Positions 47,109 to 55,834 of a stretch of 64,000 nt of DNA are shown in pieces. A program made the position numbers and the translations under genes. Under the pieces are notes generated by a model. That model ran no database searches, was not told the origin of the DNA, and worked only from the letters and a program-made list of their open reading frames with translations. This DNA is from Saprospiraceae bacterium (GTDB lineage: Bacteria > Bacteroidota > Bacteroidia > Chitinophagales > Saprospiraceae). The stretch spans positions 1,302,001 through 1,366,000 of the forward strand of contig JADJNF010000001.1 of the NCBI GenBank assembly GCA_016714445.1, given 5' to 3'. The first letter of the stretch is position 1; every line of letters begins with the position of its first letter.

Positions 47109-47125
47109 ATTAATATTATTATATT

Positions 47126-47428
47126 TTATCTTGCTTCCTGTGCTTTATCATTCAGCTTTTTTAACTGACGTTTTACATTTTCAAGGGCATCGTCAAATGA
47201 TGCTTCAAATGATTTGTCAGAATTGGTAGCAATAAGGGTACTTCCGGGCACATTTAACTTAACTTCTATCACTTTATCTTTGACTTGTCCCGAATTTTCC
47301 AATTTTAAATAAACGGTAGCTTGTAAAATCTTAGGATAAAATTTCACAAGTTTTTGAAGCTTATCACTGATATAATCCTTCAACTTTTGATCGGCGGTAA
47401 AATGAACTGCCTGAAACGTTACTTGCAT
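47126..47428 (-). CDS. hpf: Ribosome hibernation-promoting factor, short form (HPF/RaiA family)
   Basis: The protein has 100 residues, matching short HPF/RaiA (S30AE) proteins, with no long C-terminal dimerisation domain. The N-terminal strand and helix read VTFQAVHFTADQKLKDYISD. Basic residues line the second helix (DALENVKRQLKKLNDKAQEA). HPF binds in the decoding and tRNA path of the small subunit and inactivates ribosomes in stationary phase. It is downstream of xerC on the same strand with a 114-base gap. Confidence 0.9.
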   Translation of the reverse strand: MQVTFQAVHFTADQKLKDYISDKLQKLVKFYPKILQATVYLKLENSGQVKDKVIEVKLNVPGSTLIATNSDKSFEASFDDALENVKRQLKKLNDKAQEAR

Positions 47429-47542
47429 ACTTCAAAAATTTTATGTGGTTTAAAAAAATAATTACGCATTAAAATCATATAGTATTAAACGATATTTTAG
47501 AAAATTAAGTTTTATTAATTGTTAATAAATTGCAAATTATAA

Positions 47543-48454
47543 TCAATTTTTTGATCTGGGGTGTGCTTTACCATAGGCTTCCTTAAGTTTACTTATGCTG
47601 TTATGTGTGTACACCTGAGTAGCTGCCAGATTTGAATGACCAAGCAATTCCTTAATGGCATTCAGCTCAGCTCCCCTATCCAGCATATGTGTAGCAAAAG
47701 AATGGCGCAATACGTGCGGACTTTTTTTGCTAAGCGTTGTGATTGAAGATAATTTATTCTGCACTATACTATGTACCAATCTGGGGTAAATTTTCAAACC
47801 CTTACCCGTCAAAAAAAGTGCTTCTGAATTTTCAATTTTTGTTTTAGCACGTTCTTCAATATAAAAAAGGAAATCATCTTTTACTGTATCTGTCAGAGGA
47901 ATACTTCTCACTTTATTTCCTTTCCCCAATACTCTCATTTCAGAACGTTCCAAATTAAAATCAGACACTTTTAACCCTACCAGTTCAGCCCTTCTTATAC
48001 CAGTATTATATAGCAATTGGATGATAAATGTATCTCTGGCTTCTGTATAAGGAGATCCGGAAGATTCCGTTTCCAGATTTTTTTCACACAACCGCCCGAT
48101 ATTTGCATCCTGAACTATGACGGGTAAACGTTTTGATTTTTTTGGCGCTACAATCTTGAGCATGGGATTATATTCAGTATACCCTTTGCGAAGCAACCAT
48201 TTATAGAAGGTGCGCAAGGCAGATATTTTTCTGTTTACTGATCCGGGAGTTATGTTTTCGGTCATCATGCTGACGATCCAGCTTCTGATGATAACATGTT
48301 TGATGTCTTCCAACTTTACGGTGTCAAATGCCACATGACAATAATCAAAAAATTGTGTCAAATCATTTTCATATGAAATACAAGTATTTTCACTGTATTT
48401 TTTTTCTATACGCAGATAATTTATAAATGGCTCTTTTAGTTCTATTGCCCTCAA
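47543..48454 (-). CDS. xerC: Tyrosine recombinase XerC/XerD type
   Basis: The protein has 303 residues with an N-terminal SAM-like core-binding domain (INYLRIEKKYSENTCISYEN) and a C-terminal catalytic domain. Catalytic residues are seen as Arg in YNTGIRRAELVGL, Lys in VLGKGNKVRSIPL, the HxxR of HVLRHSFATHM, His in LLGHSNLAATQ and the nucleophile Tyr in VYTHNS. The length and absence of neighbouring phage or transposon genes support the chromosome-dimer resolvase rather than a mobile-element integrase. XerC and XerD cannot be told apart from this alone. Confidence 0.88.
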   Translation of the reverse strand: MRAIELKEPFINYLRIEKKYSENTCISYENDLTQFFDYCHVAFDTVKLEDIKHVIIRSWIVSMMTENITPGSVNRKISALRTFYKWLLRKGYTEYNPMLKIVAPKKSKRLPVIVQDANIGRLCEKNLETESSGSPYTEARDTFIIQLLYNTGIRRAELVGLKVSDFNLERSEMRVLGKGNKVRSIPLTDTVKDDFLFYIEERAKTKIENSEALFLTGKGLKIYPRLVHSIVQNKLSSITTLSKKSPHVLRHSFATHMLDRGAELNAIKELLGHSNLAATQVYTHNSISKLKEAYGKAHPRSKN

Positions 48455-48548
48455 TACAATAAATTTAAATACAAATTAAACATTTATTTAATATGTAACA
48501 AAACAATTTTGCATATATTTTTAAATAAACGTAATTTTACCTTCAAAA

Positions 48549-49124
48549 ATGATGCTGACTTCTTCTATAAAACAATTTAAATACTATAAACAACTTGCAG
48601 AAAAAGCCATGTCTCAGGTGGATGATGGTTCATTATTTAACCGTCTGCATGGCGACGATAATAGTATAGCTATCATTGTACAGCATTTGGCAGGAAACAT
48701 GCAATCAAGGTGGTCAAATATTTTTACGGAAGACGGAGAAAAATCATGGCGAAAAAGAGACGAAGAATTTGAACAATTCATACAAACCAGAACTCAATTA
48801 ACTGATGTATGGGAAAATGGATGGAAAGTTTTGTTTGACACGTTGAATTCTGTTACTGCATCGGATTTGGGACGAACTATATACATTAGAAATGAAGGTT
48901 TGACTGTATCGGATGCCATCATTCGTCAGTTATGTCATTACAGTTATCACTGTGGTCAGATCGTTTACAAATGCAGACAAATATCAGGTGGCAATTGGAA
49001 AAGTCTGTCTATTCCCAAAAAAGAGTCTGATGTATTTAACTCAAATAAATTTGGTATTAAAAAAGGTGAAAACAATTATCTGGATGGTCTGGAAGATCAA
49101 AAAGACAAAAAAATGGATCGCTGA
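48549..49124 (+). CDS. DUF1572 / DinB-like protein
   Basis: The protein has 191 residues and a four-helix-bundle DinB-like fold of the DUF1572 type. Characteristic segments are GDDNSIAIIVQHLAGNMQSR (His in helix 2) and VSDAIIRQLCHYSYHCGQIV, carrying the His pair that usually binds a metal. The family resembles thiol-dependent DinB/YfiT enzymes, but no substrate is known. A start at either of the two adjacent Met codons (48549 or 48552) is possible. The gene is divergent from xerC. Confidence 0.85.
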   Translation: MMLTSSIKQFKYYKQLAEKAMSQVDDGSLFNRLHGDDNSIAIIVQHLAGNMQSRWSNIFTEDGEKSWRKRDEEFEQFIQTRTQLTDVWENGWKVLFDTLNSVTASDLGRTIYIRNEGLTVSDAIIRQLCHYSYHCGQIVYKCRQISGGNWKSLSIPKKESDVFNSNKFGIKKGENNYLDGLEDQKDKKMDR

Positions 49125-49201
49125 CCAGGTGCGGTTTGTTATTAATATGTCTATTTTCTTATTGACCAAAAATATATGCAATGTTTTAAAACATCTCTTT
49201 A

Positions 49202-49942
49202 TTAATACCTAACTTCCCAAAATGGATTCCTTCTGCCTTCCATACTCAACTGGATATGCTTCTTCTTTCTGGAGTTATATTCATCGTACAATATGTTTTT
49301 GCCTTTTATCTTTTTGGGTAATGGTAAGATCACTGCTTTATCAGACACTAGCTCTACTTTAGTAGCTATGATATTTACATCGTCTGTATTAAAATCCAGG
49401 GCTAATATCATACCGGGCAATCCGGAAAAACCTTCCGGGCCACTCATTACCGGGATTTTATCAGTAAACCAGGCATAAATCGAAATATTATTGACAGTGT
49501 CTTTGGTTTCTGCTTTCATACAAACATAACCGGCTATCTCCTTTAGTTCGTTGAGCATCTTCCACTTATATTTTGGTATGACATCTTCTATCAAATACTT
49601 TTTACCCAATAATATTCTGATATCTCTGGTCATTTTTGTTTTGTGATTCCTAATGAAGATATCATCTTCTTCACCCCATGAATATCCGTAGTTTTCTTCA
49701 GTTTCTTTTTTGGTATATAAACTGCCTTCTGTGTTAAATGTGAGCAAAAAATCTTCTCCTTTATTATCCGTATCATTTCCCCATGTCAGTTGAATACGAT
49801 CTTTCTCCTCTTGCGATAGATATGGCAATTTGGAAGCAATATTTACCCAATGGTACTTTCTGTTAAAAACTATAGTGCCCTCCTGTCCATAAGATATGAA
49901 AGCTGAAAAAACAATAACGATAATTAAATATATTCTGATCAT
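49202..49942 (-). CDS. GLPGLI family secreted protein
   Basis: From the Met at 49942 the protein has 246 residues with a signal peptide (MIRIYLIIVIVFSAFISYGQ). The motif that names the family appears as GFSGLPGMILALDF, together with the upstream AWFTDKIPVMSGPEGF. GLPGLI proteins are periplasmic or surface proteins of unknown function, usually encoded beside a TonB-type receptor as here. It is 28 bases after that receptor gene on the same strand. A start at 49984 would overlap the receptor and lacks a clean signal. Confidence 0.88.
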   Translation of the reverse strand: MIRIYLIIVIVFSAFISYGQEGTIVFNRKYHWVNIASKLPYLSQEEKDRIQLTWGNDTDNKGEDFLLTFNTEGSLYTKKETEENYGYSWGEEDDIFIRNHKTKMTRDIRILLGKKYLIEDVIPKYKWKMLNELKEIAGYVCMKAETKDTVNNISIYAWFTDKIPVMSGPEGFSGLPGMILALDFNTDDVNIIATKVELVSDKAVILPLPKKIKGKNILYDEYNSRKKKHIQLSMEGRRNPFWEVRY

Positions 49943-49970
49943 GATGGTTATTTGTATTTTAAAATTGATT

Positions 49971-52793
49971 TTACCAATAATCATTTCTTGCCACAGTCGA
50001 CTTCATTCCTTTGATATTGTATGAAAACGATAGCATGACATATCTTGCCAGGGAAGGAGTTCGCGAATCAAAAACCCTGGACACAGAAGTGGACTGATTG
50101 ATGAGTATATTTTTATTGAGAGCGTCATATAGTGACAATCTGATTTCTCCTTTATTTCCTTTAAGTATCTGTTTATACACAGAAAGATTGATGATAGGAA
50201 TGTCCTGCTCTATACCAAATCGTTCGTTTTTAAACCTGGAGTATCTTAAAGTAGAATTCCAAAACCATCCTTTGGCAAAATTGGTATTAATATCCAAATT
50301 GTAATTTTGACTGATTATATCCTGATTTTGCGTGGTGTTGATATCATATTCAGTAGAGCTGAATGACATATTAGAGCTCAAATAAATGGCTGTTTTTTGA
50401 GTCGGTGTGAAATCTATGTTTATGCCCGGCGACCATCTGAAGGTTTTGGTTTTATTCAGAATATCATTTACAAAAGCAAAACTTTTCCCACCGGAATACC
50501 CAAAACTGGTACGCATCTTTATTTTGTTTCTGACAATGGGGAAACTCACTCCTGCATTGTTCCATATCTGATTACCTCCGGAATAGTTGATAGGCTGCGA
50601 CGTTGTGACCAGGTTTTCATCAACATCCTGCTTCATTATGATCTGATCTTCAAAATAGGTATAGTTTGTACTTAAATTGATTCTGATGGCATCTGCCGGC
50701 CAGCTGTGATTGAACCACACACCTACTCTGTGATTTAGGGTAGGCACAAGATCAGGATTACCTTGGGTGATAAATAATGGATTGGAATAATCTATGACCG
50801 GAAGCAGGTTCTCTATAGATGGTTCGGTGGCACTAATACCATAATCTGCGTTGATCCAGGTATTTCTGGTTAAAGATCCGTTAAACTCCGCATACGGAAG
50901 CCATAGATCAAATTTATTGTCCACTTTTCCTTTGAAAAAAGCCGGATCAGGAGATTGATATGTTCCATTTAGGTCGAAAGACTGAAAGGCTGCTCCGGCT
51001 GTAAGATTTAATCCCTTGTGCGAAAAAGTCATGCTTGAGCCTGCCCTTTGGCTTAGTATCGTGTTTTCATAAATTCTGCTCAGGGCATTGTTACGAATCA
51101 GATTATTGTCTGAAAGATTCTGATCGTCGACATATCTGTTGCCGGTTTCATTTCTCGAACTGAAATTATAAAATATCTTAAAAAATAACTTTTTACTCAA
51201 TGGTTCGCTAAACAGGACATTGGCCTTGATGACAAATTTATCCAAAGTATCGTTGTTAAATTGTCTCAACACAAAAGTACTGTCATTTATACCTGCATCA
51301 TTATAAAATAAGTTGTCTGAAAATCGTTTCTGATAATCTGATATATCAGTTTTCAGATAAGATCCATTGATCCCGAAAGCACGACCGGCTTTTTTAAATT
51401 TTTTACGGAGGAGCAATGACGTATTGATAAGTCTGCCGGACAGGTCAGAACTATTATCAAAAGAAGAAGCACTGGTTATTTGCTGACCATCTCTGCTCAA
51501 TCGTGTATTTCCGTACTGAAACTGATCAGTATTAACCACGGCTATATCCGCAGTGACTACGGCGGTAAGCAAACTATCGATGTTGTACTGATACATCGTT
51601 TCTGCTCTGTGGTTGATGCTTTCTTTATCCTGATTTTCCAACCTGTTGTTGTCCAGCGAAAACCCCGAAAGAAAAGTCCTCGAATCTGATTCAGTCAACT
51701 TTTCATTTCCTGTATTCTGGAAAAAATATCTTCCGGCAAATTTGGTTTTTTTGTGATCATAATTATAATTGACACCACCGATGATATTGGTTGGAAATCC
51801 ACCATTGTTGCCGGACCAGAATGCTTCACTCACTTTGCTTTCCAACCCGGATGCGCTGCCACCAAAATACCTGACAAAACCACCACCGAAACCATAATCG
51901 TATTCATCATTGTCATTCCACGCATTAGCGCCCATAAAGTCCTGGTAGTCATCCCACGAAAGACCATTCCGCCCCGTATTATTGGCAACTCCAACCAATG
52001 AAATCTGATGTTTGCTATCAAATTTGTTATAATTTCCTTTAAGCTCCCCACGACTTTCTGAACCGCCACCTGCTGTTACCTTGCCGAAACCACCTTTTTT
52101 AAACTCTTCTTTCAGTTCTATATTCATGGTCTTTTCTTCGGTAGCTGTGGTTTTTCCCGTCAGCAAAGCTTCTTCGTCTTTTTTGTCAAATACCTGCACT
52201 TTAGACACCCCTTCCGCAGGCAGGTTTTTAATAGCAAATTTAGGATCTTCGCTAAAAAATGTTTTACCATCTACCGTAAGTTTACTCACCCCTTTACCAT
52301 CTGCCTGTATCGATCCATCCTGACTCACTTCAAGCCCTGGTAATCGACGCAACAAATCTTCCAGAGTGGAGCCTTGTGGTACTTTAAATTGGCTGGCATC
52401 ATACTCAACCGTATCCCCACGCAATTTCAGGGGAGCCTTTGCTTCCTTGATGACTATTTCCATCAGTTCTTTAGCTATCTCTACCATACGGAGCGTACCA
52501 AGATCAACTATATCTGCATTTTTATATTCTACACCTACAGTCAGCGGAAAATATCCCAGATACGAGGTTTTGATAAGACATGATTTGTCACGAACAGACT
52601 TGAAATCAAATGCCCCTTTCAGATCGGTTTGTGTATATTCGATAAGTATGGAGTCTTTGTCCATCAGCATGACAGTAGCAGCAATTAATGGCTCTCCCAG
52701 AGTATCCTTAATCACGCCTTTTATGTCATATTTCTGTGCTGAAAGAAATATATTCAGAAAAATAAAGCTGGACAAACACACCATTCTCATCAT
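49971..52793 (-). CDS. TonB-dependent-receptor-like outer membrane protein (CarboxypepD_reg/OMP beta-barrel)
   Basis: The protein has 940 residues with a signal peptide (MVCLSSFIFLNIFLSAQ). A carboxypeptidase-regulatory-like domain follows (about 22-105; DIKGVIKDTLGEPLIAATV). The plug domain contains LEDLLRRLPGLEVSQDGSIQ and LTVDGKTFFSEDPKFAIKN. The long C-terminal beta-barrel belongs to the outer-membrane-beta-barrel family that usually accompanies GLPGLI proteins and ends in aromatic strands. No SusD partner is encoded, so glycan import is not indicated. The substrate is unknown. Confidence 0.9.
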   Translation of the reverse strand: MMRMVCLSSFIFLNIFLSAQKYDIKGVIKDTLGEPLIAATVMLMDKDSILIEYTQTDLKGAFDFKSVRDKSCLIKTSYLGYFPLTVGVEYKNADIVDLGTLRMVEIAKELMEIVIKEAKAPLKLRGDTVEYDASQFKVPQGSTLEDLLRRLPGLEVSQDGSIQADGKGVSKLTVDGKTFFSEDPKFAIKNLPAEGVSKVQVFDKKDEEALLTGKTTATEEKTMNIELKEEFKKGGFGKVTAGGGSESRGELKGNYNKFDSKHQISLVGVANNTGRNGLSWDDYQDFMGANAWNDNDEYDYGFGGGFVRYFGGSASGLESKVSEAFWSGNNGGFPTNIIGGVNYNYDHKKTKFAGRYFFQNTGNEKLTESDSRTFLSGFSLDNNRLENQDKESINHRAETMYQYNIDSLLTAVVTADIAVVNTDQFQYGNTRLSRDGQQITSASSFDNSSDLSGRLINTSLLLRKKFKKAGRAFGINGSYLKTDISDYQKRFSDNLFYNDAGINDSTFVLRQFNNDTLDKFVIKANVLFSEPLSKKLFFKIFYNFSSRNETGNRYVDDQNLSDNNLIRNNALSRIYENTILSQRAGSSMTFSHKGLNLTAGAAFQSFDLNGTYQSPDPAFFKGKVDNKFDLWLPYAEFNGSLTRNTWINADYGISATEPSIENLLPVIDYSNPLFITQGNPDLVPTLNHRVGVWFNHSWPADAIRINLSTNYTYFEDQIIMKQDVDENLVTTSQPINYSGGNQIWNNAGVSFPIVRNKIKMRTSFGYSGGKSFAFVNDILNKTKTFRWSPGINIDFTPTQKTAIYLSSNMSFSSTEYDINTTQNQDIISQNYNLDINTNFAKGWFWNSTLRYSRFKNERFGIEQDIPIINLSVYKQILKGNKGEIRLSLYDALNKNILINQSTSVSRVFDSRTPSLARYVMLSFSYNIKGMKSTVARNDYW

Positions 52794-53028
52794 AGTCAGG
52801 AATTTTTATATTGCGTTTAAGAAGGAATAAATTAATTCAGGACGAAAAGTAGATATAAAATATTTCCAGACAATCAATCAAACATTTTTTAACACAATTT
52901 TAATACAAGATTACTCATATTCATCACCAAACTATTGCTTTTCAATAAAATACATACCTGATAAGCACTACATATATTATACTGTGCCGCTAAGATCCGG
53001 GGAGATCTAAACTATTGAAAACAAATAT

Positions 53029-53664
53029 TTATTGCGCTTTTTTAGAAAAAGTAATCAGGAGTTTGTCTTTTTCAAGTACAAAACCTTCTGCACGACGATC
53101 CTTTATTCTGAACGTATCCTGTGTGTCGCTTTCATTGGTTTTGAGCAAAAAATAATCATCGTTAACCAACCATGTGGCATCTTTCAGACCCAAACTGATT
53201 AATCCACCTTTGGTTTTGATCTTCCCATCCTGTAGTAACTCCACATCAATATTTATATTTTTAAGAATAGATTCAGATAAACTAATACCATCCACAGCAA
53301 GATTTGAAAAAAGGTTACCCATGTCTTTTCCGAGTTCCCCCATATTGACTCCAATATCGGCCATCGATTTACCAAATTTTTTTGCTGCAAATTCTATTTT
53401 ACCTTCAGTAGTAGTGGTGTCGATGTCGTTAAGGTTCAATTCTTTTTCGATTTCTTCTTTGGCTTTTTTTATGTCATCTTCAGCTTTTTCCATGGCTGTC
53501 TGTATCGAATCCCTGATGGCACTTTTATTGATTGTTCCTTCGGCTAGTGATGCCGTCACAGAGTAGTTCCCCACCATATCTGAAGGAAAGGGACCACTTT
53601 CTTTACAGGCCATCAAAGAGAATAAAATGGAAAAGGTAAAAAAAAACTTTACACAATTTTTCAT
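53029..53664 (-). CDS. Lipoprotein, uncharacterised
   Basis: The protein has 211 residues. The signal ends in a lipobox (FSLMACKE, Cys at about 20). Residues 55-90 are highly charged helix (AMEKAEDDIKKAKEEIEKEL). After a DMGNLFSNLAVDGIS segment comes a predicted beta-rich C-terminal half. It is likely anchored in the periplasm or outer membrane. It starts divergently from nothing nearby, with the tRNA genes upstream on the same strand. No family is recognised. Confidence 0.78.
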   Translation of the reverse strand: MKNCVKFFFTFSILFSLMACKESGPFPSDMVGNYSVTASLAEGTINKSAIRDSIQTAMEKAEDDIKKAKEEIEKELNLNDIDTTTTEGKIEFAAKKFGKSMADIGVNMGELGKDMGNLFSNLAVDGISLSESILKNINIDVELLQDGKIKTKGGLISLGLKDATWLVNDDYFLLKTNESDTQDTFRIKDRRAEGFVLEKDKLLITFSKKAQ

Positions 53665-53858
53665 AAAAAAAGAGTTGGTTTAAAATGTTAATAATGTTTG
53701 TCGGGATAACAACTGAAAAGAAGTATCCGGAGTTCCGAAAATACAGAATAATCGATTAACATATTGTAAAATCAGATCAAAAGAAAAAAGATGAAAAAAA
53801 AGTGGTAATATATTGTTATGGATGTAGTAATTGTAGTCTTACATTCATATTTTAGTTG

Positions 53859-53943
53859 TACCCGGAGCCGGAATCGAACCGGCACGGCCATTACAGCCAC
53901 AGGATTTTAAGTCCTGCGTGTCTACCAGTTTCACCACCCGGGC
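53859..53943 (-). tRNA. tRNA-Leu (anticodon UAA)
   Basis: A class II tRNA of about 85 bases. The acceptor GCCCGGG pairs with TCCGGGT using G-U at both ends. The anticodon loop CTTAAAA gives UAA. A long variable arm (GGCTGTAATGGCC) and the T arm GCCGG-TTCGATT-CCGGC are clear. CCA is not encoded. Confidence 0.96.
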
Positions 53944-53974
53944 ATAGACTCAAAAATAATTTTTCTTAAAAAGG

Positions 53975-54050
<76 letters not shown>

Positions 54051-54086
54051 AATTTGCTTTAAACATGGACTTTTCCAAAAGCGACG

Positions 54087-54119
54087 CAAATATAAGGACA
54101 TATTTTGCACTTCTGCAAA
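54087..54119 (-). promoter_or_regulatory. Bacteroidota promoter for the tRNA-Gly/tRNA-Leu pair
   Basis: On the minus strand TTTG (54116-54119) and TATATTTG (54087-54094) are 21 bases apart, close to the TTTG-N19-21-TAnnTTTG consensus. The -7 box ends 36 bases before tRNA-Gly. Confidence 0.65.
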
Positions 54120-54148
54120 CTTTTTGAAGGTAAAAATTAAAAAAAATA

Positions 54149-55610
54149 TTAAAACTGTCCTCCAAAAACTTTGACCATCGTTCCCTTCTCTATCATTTCA
54201 TTGAGTTCCAAACCATTAAGTATCGCCAACTCATTATGTTTTGCCACAGGCATTTTGTAATCATTGAGTATCTGTTGTAGTGATGTGTTTTTATTACTTT
54301 CCACCACTTTGATCAATGTAGGCTGTTTATTGATTTTAGTCTGATCAGTCAGTACCTTAAAACTTTTCATGGTGGTCTGAAAATTGCTAAAGTAATTATT
54401 AAAATCTGCCTTTGTGCTCAGACCATGAAATTTATAGATCATTTTATTGTATTCTATCAGATAAGTCAGCACCTTTAGAGGTTCAGTGGCCTGTTGGCCT
54501 TGCTGCACTTCCTGTGCGATGTCAGAAAGTAAAGCAATGGCCGGAAGTCCGTTTACATTGATATTGGTTGATTCCAAGACGAGGAGTTTGTTCTCTTCGA
54601 TGACTTTGTTTTTTGCTGTATTCAGATCTGTCCCTTCGGCCAATGACATCACCATGAGTGCCTTGCCGTCATCAGGGGCCATTTGTACTTGTGCAGGTGA
54701 ATTGAGCAATTTCCAACTGGCCGGCACTCCAAATTGAAACTTGAGCTCCGGATGATAAAATATATTATTTTCTACAAATCCCTGTTTTGGGTCATCGCCA
54801 TAGATGATGCCATCTATCATTTTAAGGTAATTGTTTCTATTGACTTTAAGTGTGGAAGGGTCCAATGTTTTCTGTGCTGCATCTGCCAATTGATTCACTT
54901 TAACATTTCTATCTCCCGGGTCAGGGTGAGTAGAAAGAAAGGTGGGAATAGATCCGTCAGCACCACCTAATTTTTTTAAAGTTTTAAAAAAACCAGCCAT
55001 TTCATGAGCATCATATCCTATTTTTGTACTGTATTCCACTCCCAATTTGTCAGATTCGGTTTCATTGTCTCTGCTGAATTTTAAGAATAACAAACCTATA
55101 CCCTGCTCCGCTACGTCTGCAAACTTCCTGAAATCTTCAGATACTATCATGCCGCCAATAAACAAAACTTGTGTCAGCATCTGTTTGCTATACTGTTGTG
55201 CAGAGTGTTTGGCGGCTATATGTCCGATTTCATGCCCCAATACTCCCGCAAATTCTGCTTCATTATTAAAATGTCCCATAATACCTCTGGTAAAATAGAC
55301 ATATCCTCCAGGTACTGCAAATGCATTTACAACCGGCGAATCAAGGATTTTAAATTCATAATTCAGATTGGGTCGATGGGAAATGGCAGCCATCTGTTTT
55401 CCCTTTTCTGTGATAAAAGCCTGAAGTTGTGCATTTTCATACACTCCGTATTGGGCAATTATGGAAGGATCAGATTCTTTTCCCAAAGCCAATTCCTGGC
55501 CTTCAGACATCAGCATTAATTCTTTTTTTACCTGTGACCGGGTTTCGTGCACATGAATACATCAGGGAAAGAGCCAAAGCAAATATGAAAAGTTTTTTAT
55601 TGATATTCAT
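54149..55610 (-). CDS. M48 family metalloprotease lipoprotein, with an apparent +1 frameshift near the N-terminus
   Basis: The readable frame 54149-55552 encodes the zinc protease body: VLGHEIGHIAAKHSAQQ with the HExxH motif, a downstream zinc-ligand Glu in SRDNETESDKLG, and a C-terminal LysM-like segment ending GTMVKVFGG. It begins at a GTG with an unnatural MHETRSQV start. In another frame, ATG 55610 gives a clean lipoprotein signal, MNINKKLFIFALALSLMYSC, then ARNPVTGKK, the usual beginning of these proteases. The two join if the A run (plus-strand T 55523-55529) has six bases rather than seven. The coordinates given include the restored start. It acts in the cell envelope, probably in protein quality control. 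Confidence 0.9.
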
Positions 55611-55834
55611 TTTTATCATTTTATACATTTAACAACGAACTACAACTATATTTAAGACTTAAAAATATTATAAAGTTTCAATTTTGCTAATAAAAAAGCG
55701 ATAAATTTATAATAATTATGCATTTAGGCTTATAATATCAATTGATTTCGTGTGTCCAAAAAGTAAATAAAATTTCTAAAATTAAAAAAAATCAGACGAT
55801 GAATTTGAAAATTAAGCTTCACATTCATTTTTGA

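Noticed and set aside
47543..48454. Integrase of a mobile element
   Set aside because: There are no flanking tRNA attachment sites, phage genes or excision genes, and its length and motifs fit chromosomal XerC/XerD.
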